Positions 33,861-43,705 of a stretch of 64,000 bases of DNA are shown here, piece after piece. The stretch spans positions 62,001 to 126,000 of the forward strand of contig NZ_FTOT01000003.1 of NCBI RefSeq assembly GCF_900156815.1, read 5' to 3'. The position numbers and the translations under genes were made by a program. The stretch's first letter is position 1, and each line of letters begins with the position of its first letter. The DNA is from Gemmobacter megaterium (GTDB lineage Bacteria > Pseudomonadota > Alphaproteobacteria > Rhodobacterales > Rhodobacteraceae). The notes under the pieces are model-generated. The model saw only the letters and a program-made list of their open reading frames with translations. It made no database searches and was not told the origin of the DNA.

Positions 33861-35011
33861 GCGTGTTCTCCGAAGGCGGAGGCAAGATCGGCGGTCAGGG
33901 GTGCAAAGACCCGCGCGGCATCTGCCGGGAAACCGATGCGGACCATCGCGCCCTGCCGCAGCGGGCCAAGCGCATCTGTCATCTGGACAGAGATCATCCG
34001 CGTGCCCTGCGCCTCAAGGGTGATGCGGGTGAGCGGGCCGATGACAAGCGTATCGAGCACGCGGGCCTCGGCGGTGACCATACCGGAAGCCGGCGGCACT
34101 CCGGTGTCGAGTATGGCGATTTTCTCGGGCCGCAGGCAGATGGTGACGCTATTCCCCGCCGTAGGTGTCAGCCCGCGTGCCACTCCGACCGGCAACTGGA
34201 ACGTACCGGCGCCGGTCTCGACCGCGAGGTGCTGGCCGGCGGAACGGACACGGCCCGGAAGCTCGTTCACCTCGCCGATGAATTTCGCCACGAACAGGTT
34301 CTGCGGATCGGCGTAGATCTCCTGCGGGGTGCCTACCTGCTGGACGTTGCCGTTGCTCATCACCACGATGCGATCCGAGATCATCGTCGCCTCTTCCTGG
34401 TCGTGGGTGACGAAGACAAAGGTCGTGCGAAGGTGTCGCTGGATGTCCTTGAGGGCGAATTGCAGTTGCTTGCGCAGTTGCAGGTCAAGCGCCGACAGCG
34501 GTTCGTCCAGCAGCAGGATCGCCGGTTCAAGCACCAGCGACCGCGCCAGCGCGACCCGCTGCTTTTGCCCGCCGGAAAGCTGCGCGATGCGCCGTTCGCC
34601 CAGACCATCGAGACCCACGAGCTGAATGAAGCTGCCGACCCGTGTCTCTATTTCGGAGGCGGAGATCCCGCGCAGCTTCAGCCCGTAGGCGATGTTCTCG
34701 GCCACCGAGAAATGTGGAAAGAGCGCGAGGTTCTGGAACACCATCCCGATCGGCCGTTTCTGTGTCGGCACCTGCGTCATATCCCGCCCGTCGATGCGGA
34801 TCGCGCCGCGGGTCGGGGAAATGAAGCCCGCGATCAGCCGCAACAGCGTGGTTTTGCCACAGCCAGAGGGGCCAAGCAGCGTAAGGAAGCTGCCTGCGGG
34901 GATAGAAAGCGAAACCTCGGACAGTACCTCGGAATCCCCGTAGGATTTCGAGACGTTTTCTATGTCGATGGTTCCGACGGCGGCATCTCGGATCGGGGTT
35001 GGGCGTATCAT
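33857..35011 (-). CDS. Spermidine/putrescine-type ABC ATP-binding protein (PotA-like)
   Basis: Cytoplasmic ATPase, 384 residues. Walker A GPSGCGKTT, signature AQLSGGQKQRVALARSL, Walker B ILLLDEPLSALD and H-loop VTHDQEEA are followed by a C-terminal TOBE-type regulatory domain (about 290-375; SVTICLRPEKIAIL). Length and TOBE domain match PotA/FbpC-type proteins. A strong terminator lies between this gene and the upstream binding-protein gene, so it depends on read-through or its own promoter. Confidence 0.94.
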   Translation of the reverse strand: MIRPTPIRDAAVGTIDIENVSKSYGDSEVLSEVSLSIPAGSFLTLLGPSGCGKTTLLRLIAGFISPTRGAIRIDGRDMTQVPTQKRPIGMVFQNLALFPHFSVAENIAYGLKLRGISASEIETRVGSFIQLVGLDGLGERRIAQLSGGQKQRVALARSLVLEPAILLLDEPLSALDLQLRKQLQFALKDIQRHLRTTFVFVTHDQEEATMISDRIVVMSNGNVQQVGTPQEIYADPQNLFVAKFIGEVNELPGRVRSAGQHLAVETGAGTFQLPVGVARGLTPTAGNSVTICLRPEKIAILDTGVPPASGMVTAEARVLDTLVIGPLTRITLEAQGTRMISVQMTDALGPLRQGAMVRIGFPADAARVFAPLTADLASAFGEHA

Positions 35012-35035
35012 ATTGCTCTCGGGCTCTGGGGTCTG

Positions 35036-35060
35036 AAAAAAGGCCGGGCCAGGCCCGGCC
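35036..35060 (-). terminator. Strong terminator/attenuator between binding-protein and ATPase genes
   Basis: Read on the minus strand, GGCCGGGCC and GGCCCGGCC form a 9-bp all-GC stem with a minimal loop, followed by six Ts. It lies 30 bp after the stop of the binding-protein gene and 24 bp before the ATPase start. It should limit transcription into the membrane genes while leaving the binding protein at a high level. Confidence 0.85.
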
Positions 35061-35090
35061 AGTTCAGGAAAGGTGTCGGCAGGTGCAGCG

Positions 35091-36128
35091 TCAGTTCCTG
35101 ACCGCCGACATCAACTGTTCAACCATGTCGATGCGCTCTTCATGATTGTCCCAGATGATCTTCCAGTCGGGCACGTACATCTGTGCCATCAGCGCCTCGC
35201 GCGTGGTGCCGAGCTGTTCAAGGTATTCCTTCGGAAGTTCCGCCGTGTTGTTGGTCGGAATGCCGCCGCCTTCGACCGACACGGCGATCTGGCTTTTCGC
35301 GCCGGCAAGATAGTTCAGATACGCGCGTGTTTCTTCCCGGTTGCCCGATCCCTTGGGCGAAACCACGGCATAGGCCAGCATCAGGCCGCCTTCTTCCGGG
35401 ATGGCGATCTTGATGTTTTTCTGACCTTCCTTCTGAAGGTGCCAGACGCGGCTGGAATAGAACGGAACGGCCGTCACTTCGCCGGTGCCGAGCAAAGTGT
35501 TCATATGCGCCAGCGAGGTGTAGGTGGTCAGCGAGTTCGAGATCAGCCCCTTCAGCAACTCGACCCCAGGTTCGATGTTCGCCGCGTCGCCGCCATTGGC
35601 ATGGGCGTACATCGTCAGATCATAGGCCGCCGCATAGACCGGGCGGGTGATCGCCAGCTTGCCCTTCCATTTGGGGTCGGCAAGGCTTTTCCAGCTCTTG
35701 AAATCCTCGGCGTCGGCGAGGTCGTCGTTGTAGACGATGCCGTAATACGCGAAATAGGTCGGGATCCCGACGATGAGGCCGTCGTCATTGCGGATGACGA
35801 CTTCGGGCGGCAGGTTCTTGACCTCGGGGATCTCTTCGTCGGTGAAACCCTCCAGCAGGTCCGTTCCCGAAAGGCCCACGCCTTCGAAGAAGGTCACTGT
35901 TACCGCATTGTACTGCGAGGCGGTCGGAGAGCGTACCGCGCCGGCGGTGTTCGGCACCTCGACAACACGGGTGCGGATCCCGGTTTCTTCCGTAAAGGGT
36001 TGTTGCACAAAGTCGGCCAAGGTTCTGGCACCGCCACCGCCCCAGGTGGCATGGATGACTTCGGCCGATGTTCCGGTTGCCAGAGTGGCGATCAGCACGC
36101 CTGTCGCGGCGCTGATGAATCTGTTCAT
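35091..36128 (-). CDS. Periplasmic spermidine/putrescine-type substrate-binding protein
   Basis: Secreted receptor of 345 residues with signal peptide MNRFISAATGVLIATLATGTSA and mature start EVIHATWGGGGARTLADF. The SBP_bac_8/PotD fold is recognisable from GIPTYFAYYGIVYNDDLADAEDFKSWKSLADPKWKGKLAI and VSPKGSGNREETRAYLNYLAG. The acidic polyamine-binding residues of PotD are not obvious, so the ligand may be another compound such as an aminophosphonate or thiamine-like cation. It is the first gene of the operon, preceded by an AT-rich control region with a possible promoter. Confidence 0.9.
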   Translation of the reverse strand: MNRFISAATGVLIATLATGTSAEVIHATWGGGGARTLADFVQQPFTEETGIRTRVVEVPNTAGAVRSPTASQYNAVTVTFFEGVGLSGTDLLEGFTDEEIPEVKNLPPEVVIRNDDGLIVGIPTYFAYYGIVYNDDLADAEDFKSWKSLADPKWKGKLAITRPVYAAAYDLTMYAHANGGDAANIEPGVELLKGLISNSLTTYTSLAHMNTLLGTGEVTAVPFYSSRVWHLQKEGQKNIKIAIPEEGGLMLAYAVVSPKGSGNREETRAYLNYLAGAKSQIAVSVEGGGIPTNNTAELPKEYLEQLGTTREALMAQMYVPDWKIIWDNHEERIDMVEQLMSAVRN

Positions 36129-36733
36129 TTCGATCCCCGTTGGTTGTGGCCCTGCAGTGTGTGGCCAATTGTCGCCCCACTGTGCTGGGGCGGGCAGGGC
36201 CCTGTAAAATTCAATAGGCGATCAAAATCATAACAACTGATTATGTATCGTCGCGTCCCTGTCGCCGCCCTGCGGTGTTCGCACTGTCATGCGGCGGCGC
36301 AGAAATATTTTCCTTTCCAAGTCATGTTATTAGGAGGCCGAGCGACAAGGGCGGAGATAACATTTCGGAATGGATTGGTGTTTGCTTTGCATTATCACCC
36401 AGCGGGAAAAGCCAATAGCGTCCCGGTACAGATGCCTGGAAACAGGATTTTGGAATGACTGCGGCCGACGGTAGGGCGCAGACTCCGGGCCGCAGCGGGA
36501 CAGGAGGCCAAACGTACCATGCCGGTCGATGAGGCGATGACCGCTCGCGCGGTTCGTGGCCGCCGCACCGCCCGGCCGCCCCCGGAGTGTCGGGAGGCCC
36601 GCCGGGCGCAACGCCAGCCGCCACCGGGGGCGTTCCGGGCCGCGATCCTGCCCCCCACGACCTCGAACCCATCGGCAGGGCCGCGACTGTCCTGCCCCTG
36701 TCGCCAGTCCTTCACCGCTTCGAAAGAGATCAC
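36129..36733. other. 605-bp intergenic region with an AT-rich core
   Basis: Lies between the divergent binding-protein and M81 genes. From about 36200 to 36440 the DNA is far richer in A and T than the rest of the window. It contains a hairpin CGCCCCA/TGGGGCG (36173-36192) in the leader of the binding-protein gene and a weak minus-strand promoter candidate TTGTTA (36236-36231) with TGAATT (36213-36208), 17-bp spacer. From 36450 to 36730 it is GC-rich with no convincing gene; short open frames here lack ribosome sites. I see no known riboswitch. Confidence 0.5.
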
Positions 36734-38197
36734 ATGACCCGACTGTTCATTGGCAGTATCGCCACGGAAACAAACTCGTTCAGCCCTGTTCCGACCACCC
36801 TTGCGGATTTCGAACAGGGCGGCCTTTTCCACGGGACCGCGACACAATCGGAGCCCATGCATTTCACGGCGCCTTTGCATGTCTGGCGCCAACGGGCCAC
36901 AGCCGAAGGTATCGAGGTCATCGAGGGGCTGGCGGCTGCGGCGCAGCCGGGCGGCACGACGCTGACCAAGGTCTGGCACCACCTGAAAGACCGGCTGATC
37001 GAGGATATTCGCGCTGCTGGGGCGGTGGACATGATCTTGCTCAACCTGCACGGGGCGATGATCGCGACGGATGAGTTCGATTGCGAAGGGGCGCTGCTTG
37101 CGGAGATCCGGGCGATCTGCCCGGATGCGGTGATCGGGTGCGAGCTGGACCTGCATTGCCACCTGACGCGGCGCATGTTGGCGTCCGCAGACCTGATCGT
37201 GTCCTACAAGGAATATCCCCATACGGATATCGTCCCTACCGCAGAAGACCTGTGGTCGCTGGCGCTCAGGATGCACAGAGGGGAAATCAGACCTGTCGCC
37301 GCCGTGACCGACTGCAACATCATATCGGTCTGGCACACGACCAAGCCGCCGATGACCGATCTTGTCGCCCGGATGAAGGCGTTGGAGGCCGACGGGTCTG
37401 CCCTGTCGATCAGTTTCTGTCACGGTTTCGCGCTTGGCGACATGCCGGAACTCGGGTCGCGGATGCTGGTCTATGCAGATGGCGATGCCGAGGCTGCCAA
37501 GACGCTGTCCGACGCCCTCGCCCGGCAGATCTGGGATCTGCGGCACCAGACCCGGCCCAGGATGATGACCGAGGCAGAGGCTGTTCAGGCGGCTCTGGCC
37601 GCGCCGCGCGGTCCTGTCGTCGTGGCGGATGTGGCGGACAACCCCGGCACCGGCGCGGGCGCCGACAGCACCTATCTTTTGCGCGCGCTGATCGACGCCG
37701 AAGCCCGTGGGGCTGTTCTGGGCCTGCTGTTCGACCCGATGGCGGTCCAGACCTGCGCCGGTGCCGGTGAAGGCGCCGCCCTGACCCTGCGCATCGGCGG
37801 CAAGTTCAGCGCAAGGTCCGGCCCGCCGCTTGATCTTGATGTCACGGTTCTTTGCGTTGTCGATGATTTGCGGCAGACGACGGTGGGTGGCCAGCAGATG
37901 TCATGTGGACGCGCCGCGCTGGTCGAAACGGGTGGCGGCATCCGTATCGCCATGACCGACAAACGTGTACAGACCTTTCATCCCGATGCGTTCGCCGGGC
38001 TGGGGGTCGAGCTGACAACCGCGCCGGTGGTTGTCGTCAAGTCGACCCAGCATTTCCATGCAGGCTTCGCGCCTGTTGCATCCGGGATATTCTACGCCCG
38101 TTCTCCGACGGCCGTGCGGTTCGAAGGGCCCGAGAGCCCCTACAGGCATCGGGATGGAAACTACTGGCCCATCTCTGACGGGCCCTTTCCCACCTAG
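36734..38197 (+). CDS. M81 family metallopeptidase (MlrC/microcystinase C-like)
   Basis: Zinc-dependent hydrolase of the M81 family, 487 residues. The N-terminal DUF1485 domain starts MTRLFIGSIATETNSFSPVPTT, with LLNLHGAM near residue 100 and ELDLHCHLT near 139 carrying probable metal ligands (Asp and His). The C-terminal MlrC domain has ADNPGTGAGADSTYLLRALID and SPTAVRFEGPESPYRHRDGNYWPI. The ATG at 36734 follows GAAAGAG. Most members outside microcystin degraders have unknown substrates and sit beside peptide or polyamine transporters, as here. It converges on an IclR gene. Confidence 0.9.
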   Translation: MTRLFIGSIATETNSFSPVPTTLADFEQGGLFHGTATQSEPMHFTAPLHVWRQRATAEGIEVIEGLAAAAQPGGTTLTKVWHHLKDRLIEDIRAAGAVDMILLNLHGAMIATDEFDCEGALLAEIRAICPDAVIGCELDLHCHLTRRMLASADLIVSYKEYPHTDIVPTAEDLWSLALRMHRGEIRPVAAVTDCNIISVWHTTKPPMTDLVARMKALEADGSALSISFCHGFALGDMPELGSRMLVYADGDAEAAKTLSDALARQIWDLRHQTRPRMMTEAEAVQAALAAPRGPVVVADVADNPGTGAGADSTYLLRALIDAEARGAVLGLLFDPMAVQTCAGAGEGAALTLRIGGKFSARSGPPLDLDVTVLCVVDDLRQTTVGGQQMSCGRAALVETGGGIRIAMTDKRVQTFHPDAFAGLGVELTTAPVVVVKSTQHFHAGFAPVASGIFYARSPTAVRFEGPESPYRHRDGNYWPISDGPFPT

Positions 38198-38293
38198 GCC
38201 TGGATCGGCGGATCGCCTCAGCGGTCGGCCGGAGCTTTTGGTGGTCTGGTCGTGGGGGGTGCCCGATCCATCAGGCCAGCCTGTCAACAGCGG

Positions 38294-39073
38294 CTAGGGT
38301 GCGGCTGGAGGGACTCCGCCCATGGCGGTGGTCATTTCGGCAGCGAGGGCGCGGATTGTGGTTCCGATCCGCGGCATGTCTTCGGCACTGATGCGCGCCG
38401 CGAGTCCCGAAATGGAGATGGCGGCCACCGCTTCGCCGCCCGGCGACCAGACGGTGGCCGCCACGCAGCGCAGGCCCGGAGTGAACTCTTCGTTGTCGAA
38501 CGCATAGCCAGCCGCGCGGATCGCCTGCATTTCCCGGCGCACTGCGTCGATCTCCTGCAAACTGTGGCGCGTCATGCGGGGCAACCCGTGGCGCGCGACC
38601 AGCGCCTCGATCTCGGCATCGGGCCAGGTGGCGACAATGGCCTTGCCAAGCCCCGAAGTCATGACCGGCGAGCGCCCGCCGGGTGGCGAGATGGCGCGGA
38701 TGATCTCGCGGCTTTCAACCTGGGCCAGCGTCACGACCTCGCCGTCCTCCAGCACGCCAAGGTTCGCGGTTTCGCGGGTCATGTTGCGCAGGCGGCGCAG
38801 GAACGGCATCGCAGTGGCGATCAGGCTTTGCCAGCGGGTATAGGCGATGCCGACCGTGAACGCCTTGCGCCCGACATGCCAATGCGCCTGGGCCGCGTCG
38901 AACTGGGCAAATCCGCGCCGTTCCAGTGTGGTCAGCAGGCGGTGCGCGGTGGACACTGCCAACCCCGAGTCGCGTGCCAGATCCGACAGGCGCAGCCCTT
39001 CGGGCGCCTGAGCCAGACGTTCGAGCAGCGACAAGGCGCGATCAACGGATTGGACAAAGCCCTGGGTTTCCAT
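38294..39073 (-). CDS. IclR family transcriptional regulator divergent from glcB
   Basis: A 259-residue regulator with N-terminal winged HTH (residues about 5-65: [49 protein letters not shown]) and IclR effector domain ([52 protein letters not shown]). The start at METQGF is chosen because the conserved part begins there; a GTG 21 codons upstream lies beyond the operator. A perfect palindrome of the IclR TGGAA...TTCCA type lies between this gene and malate synthase G, which points to control of glyoxylate use. Confidence 0.9.
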   Translation of the reverse strand: METQGFVQSVDRALSLLERLAQAPEGLRLSDLARDSGLAVSTAHRLLTTLERRGFAQFDAAQAHWHVGRKAFTVGIAYTRWQSLIATAMPFLRRLRNMTRETANLGVLEDGEVVTLAQVESREIIRAISPPGGRSPVMTSGLGKAIVATWPDAEIEALVARHGLPRMTRHSLQEIDAVRREMQAIRAAGYAFDNEEFTPGLRCVAATVWSPGGEAVAAISISGLAARISAEDMPRIGTTIRALAAEMTTAMGGVPPAAP

Positions 39074-39094
39074 TCCGCCAAGGATATTCCGTAT

Positions 39095-39111
39095 CGTGGA
39101 AAAGTTCCACG
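39095..39111. promoter_or_regulatory. IclR-type palindrome between iclR-like gene and glcB
   Basis: CGTGGAA-AAG-TTCCACG is a perfect 7-bp-arm palindrome of 17 bp. It matches the TGGAA...TTCCA pattern of known IclR operators. It lies 22 bp upstream of the regulator start and 64 bp upstream of glcB, placing it to control both. Confidence 0.65.
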
Positions 39112-39174
39112 TTATTGTGGCATTGCCGCGCGGCACGGGGTCTAGTCGCCCAAACCGCCAAGGAGGGCCGAGGA

Positions 39175-41322
39175 ATGAGCCATTATGTCACGCGCGCCGG
39201 GTTGCAGGTGGCCGGGGAACTGGCCGATTTCGTCGAACGTCAACTGCTGCCGGGGCTGAGCCTTGGTGCCGATGCCTTTTGGCAGGGGTTTGCCAGCCTG
39301 CTGGCCGATCTGGCGCCGGAGAACCGCCGCCTGCTGGCCGTGCGCGATCAGATGCAGGCCCGGATCGACGCCTGGCTGACGGCACGTCGCGGGCAGGGCT
39401 GGGACAATGCCGCCTGGCAGGATTTCCTGCGCGAGATCGGTTATCTGCTGCCCGAAGGACCAGAGTTCAGCGTGGCCACCACGCCATCGGACCCCGAGAT
39501 CGCGTCGGTTGCCGGGGCGCAGCTTGTGGTGCCGGTGATGAACGCCCGCTTTGCGCTGAACGCGGCGAATGCGCGTTGGGGCAGCCTGTACGATGCCCTT
39601 TATGGCACCGATGCGCTGCCAGGTGCGCCCGCAGGCAAGGGCTATGATGCCGTGCGGGGCGCGCAGGCAGTGGCATGGGCGGCCGGCTTCCTGGATCAGG
39701 CGGTGCCGTTGGCCACGGGCAGCCACGCAGAGGTGACGGAATATGTCGTGCAGGATGGTGCCCTGGTGGCAACCCTGGGCGCTGGCAGCACCGGGCTGGC
39801 CGATCCCTCGGCGCTGGCTGGCATGTCGGGTGACGGTGCGCAACGGTCGATCCTGCTGCGCCACAACGGCCTGCATATCGAACTGGTGTTCGACCCGTCG
39901 CACCCTGTCGGGGCTGCGAGCCGCTCGGGCCTGCGCGATGTGGTTCTGGAATCGGCGCTGACCGCCATTCAGGACTGCGAGGATTCGGTGGCCGCCGTCG
40001 ACGCTGCCGACAAGGTGCTGGCCTATGCCAACTGGCTGGGGCTGATGAAGGGCGACCTGACCGAGAGCTTTGACAAGGGCGGCAAGGTGATGACCCGCCG
40101 CCTGAACCCCGACCGCAGCTTTGCTACGCCGGACGGATCGACCCTGACCCTGCCGGGCCGCGCCGTTCTGCTGGTGCGCAACGTGGGGCATCTGATGACC
40201 ACCGATGCCGTCCTGCTGGACGGGCAAGAGGTGCCCGAGGGCCTGATGGATGCGATGGTCACCGTCACCGCCGCCCTGCATGACTTGCAAAAGACCGATG
40301 GCCCGCGCAATTCGCGCAGCGGGTCGGTCTATGTGGTCAAGCCCAAGATGCACGGCCCCGATGAGGCCGCTTTTGCCGACCGCACCTATGCGATGGTGGA
40401 ACGGCTGCTGGGCCTGCCCTTTGGCACCGTCAAGCTGGGGCTGATGGATGAGGAACGCCGCACCTCGGCCAATCTGCGGGAATGTATCCGGGCGCTGAAG
40501 GACCGGATCGTGTTCATCAACACCGGCTTTCTGGATCGCACGGGCGACGAGATCCATACCGTCATGCAGGCCGGTCCCGTCCTGCCCAAGGCGGAAATCC
40601 GAACTGCGCCGTGGCTGTCGGCCTATGAGGATGGCAACGTCGATGCGGGATTGGCCACGGGGATGCGCGGCAAGGGCCAGATCGGTAAGGGCATGTGGGC
40701 CAAGCCCGATGCTATGGCCGAAATGCTGACCGCCAAGATCGGCCATCCGCAATCGGGGGCAACCACGGCCTGGGTGCCCTCGCCCACGGCGGCCACATTG
40801 CACGCGACGCATTACCACCTGCTCGATGTGGCTGCCCGGCAGGCAGATCTGGCCACCCGCGCCCGCGCCAGTCTGGATGCGCTGATGACCCCGCCGCTGA
40901 TGGGGCGGCGCAACCTGTCGGCCGAGCAGATCGCCTATGAGCTGGACCTGAACTGCCAGTCGATCCTGGGCTATGTGGTGCGCTGGGTCGATCAGGGCGT
41001 CGGCTGTTCCAAGGTGCCCGATATCGACGATGTGGCCTTGATGGAGGATCGGGCGACGCTGCGCATTTCGGCGCAGTTCCTGGCCAACTGGCTGATGCAC
41101 GGGTTGATCACCGAGACGCAACTGGACGAAAGCCTGCGCCGCATGGCCGTCGCGGTTGACCGGCAGAATGCGGGCGATCCGGCCTATTGCCCGATGGCGC
41201 CCGGCTATGACGGCCCTGCATTCCAGGCCGCGCGCGATCTGATCGTTCAAGGGGCGACCCAACCCTCGGGCTATACCGAACCGCTGCTTCATGCCTGGCG
41301 GCGTGTGGTCAAGGCGGCGTAG
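39175..41322 (+). CDS. glcB: Malate synthase G
   Basis: Condenses glyoxylate with acetyl-CoA to malate and CoA in the cytoplasm. The 715-residue length matches isoform G. It includes LEQ-like isoform G blocks such as [19 protein letters not shown], the [13 protein letters not shown] segment, [71 protein letters not shown] and [16 protein letters not shown], which hold the active-site Arg, Glu and Asp residues. AGGAGGGCCGAGGA precedes the ATG. It is monocistronic with a strong terminator. It links glyoxylate, which can come from purine, glycolate or hydroxyproline breakdown, to central metabolism. Confidence 0.97.
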   Translation: MSHYVTRAGLQVAGELADFVERQLLPGLSLGADAFWQGFASLLADLAPENRRLLAVRDQMQARIDAWLTARRGQGWDNAAWQDFLREIGYLLPEGPEFSVATTPSDPEIASVAGAQLVVPVMNARFALNAANARWGSLYDALYGTDALPGAPAGKGYDAVRGAQAVAWAAGFLDQAVPLATGSHAEVTEYVVQDGALVATLGAGSTGLADPSALAGMSGDGAQRSILLRHNGLHIELVFDPSHPVGAASRSGLRDVVLESALTAIQDCEDSVAAVDAADKVLAYANWLGLMKGDLTESFDKGGKVMTRRLNPDRSFATPDGSTLTLPGRAVLLVRNVGHLMTTDAVLLDGQEVPEGLMDAMVTVTAALHDLQKTDGPRNSRSGSVYVVKPKMHGPDEAAFADRTYAMVERLLGLPFGTVKLGLMDEERRTSANLRECIRALKDRIVFINTGFLDRTGDEIHTVMQAGPVLPKAEIRTAPWLSAYEDGNVDAGLATGMRGKGQIGKGMWAKPDAMAEMLTAKIGHPQSGATTAWVPSPTAATLHATHYHLLDVAARQADLATRARASLDALMTPPLMGRRNLSAEQIAYELDLNCQSILGYVVRWVDQGVGCSKVPDIDDVALMEDRATLRISAQFLANWLMHGLITETQLDESLRRMAVAVDRQNAGDPAYCPMAPGYDGPAFQAARDLIVQGATQPSGYTEPLLHAWRRVVKAA

Positions 41323-41338
41323 CCAGACCGTAGCCGGC

Positions 41339-41368
41339 AGATGCCGCCAGCCTCTGGCGGCATCTTTA
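41339..41368 (+). terminator. Rho-independent terminator of glcB
   Basis: AGATGCCGCCAG (41339-41350) and CTGGCGGCATCT (41354-41365) form a perfect 12-bp stem with loop CCT, followed by a short T run. It begins 17 bp after the glcB stop and also lies next to the end of the convergent permease gene, so it may serve both. Confidence 0.85.
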
Positions 41369-41376
41369 CCCCGCCG

Positions 41377-42153
41377 CTAGTGCCCGCGGTGGCGCCAGCG
41401 CAGCAGCCGGTTTTCGGCCATCGTCACCACCAGCGACGACAGATAGCCGATGGCCCCCAGCAGCATCACGCCAGCGAACAGATCCGGCGAACGGTACAGC
41501 CGGGCCGACACCATGATGTAATGCCCCAACCCGTCCAGTCCGGCGATCATCTCACAGACCACCGACAGGATCAGGGCCGAGGTGACGCTGATCCGCATCC
41601 CCGCCAGAATGTCGGGCAAGGCCGAGGGCAGCACGATCTTGCGGATCGTTTCCAGCCGCCCGATGTTCAGCGCCCGTGCCACCTCGTACAGCCGCGGTTC
41701 GACCGACGAGAAGCCATGGATGGTGGACAACAGCATCGGCCAGAGCGTGCCGAAGGCAATCACAAAGGTTGCCATGCCGTTCGACAGCCCCATGAAGGCA
41801 ATGGCCAGCGGGATCACGGCCGAGGCTGGCAGCGGGCGCAGGAATTCCAGCAGCGGCGTTACTGCGCGGCGCGCGGTTGGATACATGCCGATCATCGACC
41901 CCAGCACGATGGCCAGCACCGATGCGACCAGCCAGCCAAAGAACATGTGCTGCAATGTGCCAAAGGTCTGGCGCAACAGCACACCCGACGCAAAGCCACG
42001 TTGCAGCGATGCCCATGCCTTGTCCGGCCCTGGCAGGAACAAGGGCGAAATCGCGCCGGAATTGGCCACCATCTGCCAGATCCAGATCACGCAGGCGGCG
42101 ACGGCGAAACTGGCGGCCCGGCCGGCCCAGGTGAACACCATGACCGATTTCAT
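41377..42153 (-). CDS. NitT/TauT-type ABC permease (second)
   Basis: Inner-membrane permease, 258 residues, of the SsuC/TauC family. It has about six helices, the coupling loop EVARALNIGRLETIRKIVLPSALPDILAGMRI, and GLGHYIMVSARLYRSPDLFAGVMLLGAIG near the end. The start overlaps the previous permease stop (ATGA). It is the last gene of a five-gene unit and shows the same fold as the previous gene, so the channel is a heterodimer of two permeases, unlike the homodimeric SsuC. Confidence 0.92.
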   Translation of the reverse strand: MKSVMVFTWAGRAASFAVAACVIWIWQMVANSGAISPLFLPGPDKAWASLQRGFASGVLLRQTFGTLQHMFFGWLVASVLAIVLGSMIGMYPTARRAVTPLLEFLRPLPASAVIPLAIAFMGLSNGMATFVIAFGTLWPMLLSTIHGFSSVEPRLYEVARALNIGRLETIRKIVLPSALPDILAGMRISVTSALILSVVCEMIAGLDGLGHYIMVSARLYRSPDLFAGVMLLGAIGYLSSLVVTMAENRLLRWRHRGH

Positions 42154-42923
42154 CGTGCCTCCTCCGTCAGGGCCGCACGGCCAAAGAGCGTGCGCTGCGC
42201 CAACAGAAGGCCCGCGTTCAGACACAGGCCCACAAGGCCGATCCAGACGAAATAGGCCAGCATCAGATCCGGTCTCAGGGCCTGTTGCGCCGTCATGATC
42301 GCATAGCCCAGCCCCTGCGGGTTGACCGCGATTTCAATCGTGATCGAAATGACCAGCGACAGGCTGGCGGCCAGGCGAAAGGCGACGAACAGCCGCGGCA
42401 GGCTGGCTGGCAGGATGATTTTCCATGTGGTGGCGGCCCGCGACAGCCGCAGCGCGCGCGCGACCTCGCGCAGGCGCGGCTCTACGCCCCGCACCGCCGA
42501 TCGGGTCAGGATCAGCATCAGGAAAAAGCACGATTTTCCGACGATGGCGAATTCCATTCCATAGCCAAAGCCGAACACCATCAGCGCCACGGGCAGCAGC
42601 GCAACCGACGGAATGGGGCGCAGCGCCTCGACCGTGACCTCCATCGCGCGGTCGATCACCGGGACCACGGCAAAGACGATGCCCAGCAGCATTCCCAGCG
42701 ACCCGCCGATCAACAGCCCGCCAAAGGCGCCGGTCAGGGTTTTCAGCGTGGCGGCAAGGATCGTGCCGTTCAGCAACCCGCCGATCAGTGCAACGATCAC
42801 CTGACTGGGCGGTGCCAGAATGTCGGTCACGATCCCGGCCGTGCGCAACCACAGCTCCAGCCCCAGCACGAGCGCAAGCGGCAGGATCATACCCAGCCAG
42901 TTGAGGCGTCCCGTTGCGGTCAT
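42150..42923 (-). CDS. NitT/TauT-type ABC permease (first)
   Basis: Inner-membrane permease, 257 residues, SsuC/TauC family. LAPPSQVIVALIGGLLNGTILAATLKTLTGAFGGLLIGGSLG is the typical N-terminal half, with EALRPIPSVALLPVALMVFGFG and the coupling loop EVARALRLSRAATTWKIILPASLPRLFVAFRL. It overlaps the ATPase gene and the next permease gene by 4 bp each. Confidence 0.93.
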   Translation of the reverse strand: MTATGRLNWLGMILPLALVLGLELWLRTAGIVTDILAPPSQVIVALIGGLLNGTILAATLKTLTGAFGGLLIGGSLGMLLGIVFAVVPVIDRAMEVTVEALRPIPSVALLPVALMVFGFGYGMEFAIVGKSCFFLMLILTRSAVRGVEPRLREVARALRLSRAATTWKIILPASLPRLFVAFRLAASLSLVISITIEIAVNPQGLGYAIMTAQQALRPDLMLAYFVWIGLVGLCLNAGLLLAQRTLFGRAALTEEAR

Positions 42924-43687
42924 GCCTCGGACCCCTTGATGAAGTCGAACAGCTCGCGCCGCAGACGCAGGAATTCGGGGTCTTCGCGCGTGGTCAACTG
43001 GTCTCGGGGGCGTGACAGGCGGACGGGCACGTCAATGCCCACACGGCCCGGATGCGGCAACAGGCCGATCACCCGGTCGCCCAGATAGATCGCCTCTTCC
43101 AGATCATGGGTGACAAAGATCACCGTGGTGCCCGACCGCGCGACCAGTTCCAGCACCTCGTCCTGCAAGCCTTGCCGCGTCATGGCATCCAGCGCGCCAA
43201 AGGGTTCGTCCATCAACAGGACCGAGGGGTTCTGTGCCAGACAGCGCGCGATCTGCAACCGCTGCTGCATCCCTCCCGACATCTCGCCGGGGTATTTCTC
43301 TCCCTGGCCCGACAGACCGACCAGCGTCAGCAATTCGGCGATGCGGTCGCCGCGTTCCGCCTTGGGCACGCCCCCGGCCTCCATCGCCAGCGAGATGTTT
43401 CCCGTTGCGGTGCGCCAGGGCAGCAGGGCCTTGCCGTAGTCCTGGAACACGATGGCGACATCCGGGCGCGGCGCGGTCATGGGGTGGCTGTCCAGACGCA
43501 CCTCGCCCGTCGTGGGCTGATACAGCCCCGCCGCCAGTCGCAGCGCAGTGGTCTTGCCGCAGCCCGAGGCACCGATGATGCAGACAAAATCACCTGCCGC
43601 GATGTCGAACGTGATGTTCTGGAGAATCGTCTTTCCCCCCAGCGCCAGGGTGGCACTGGCAAAGGCGAATTTCGGGGCTTCGGTCAC
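42920..43687 (-). CDS. NitT/TauT-type ABC ATP-binding protein
   Basis: Cytoplasmic ATPase, 255 residues. Walker A GASGCGKTT, signature EMSGGMQQRLQIARCL, Walker B VLLMDEPFGALD and H-loop VTHDLEEA match SsuB/TauB/ThiZ. FQDYGKALLPWRTATGNI is the Q-loop region usual in this family. It lies 18 bp after the GntR gene, with which it is probably cotranscribed. Confidence 0.94.
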   Translation of the reverse strand: MTEAPKFAFASATLALGGKTILQNITFDIAAGDFVCIIGASGCGKTTALRLAAGLYQPTTGEVRLDSHPMTAPRPDVAIVFQDYGKALLPWRTATGNISLAMEAGGVPKAERGDRIAELLTLVGLSGQGEKYPGEMSGGMQQRLQIARCLAQNPSVLLMDEPFGALDAMTRQGLQDEVLELVARSGTTVIFVTHDLEEAIYLGDRVIGLLPHPGRVGIDVPVRLSRPRDQLTTREDPEFLRLRRELFDFIKGSEA

Positions 43688-43705
43688 GGATGGATCATCC
43701 TTTGG

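Noticed and set aside
36243-36458. Possible 71-codon gene in the AT-rich gap
   Set aside because: No ribosome site, no recognisable motif, and it lies in the likely control region of two divergent genes.
39142-41292. Open frame of over 700 codons antisense to glcB
   Set aside because: Exactly mirrors malate synthase G; rich in His, Gln and Arg and without any recognisable domain.
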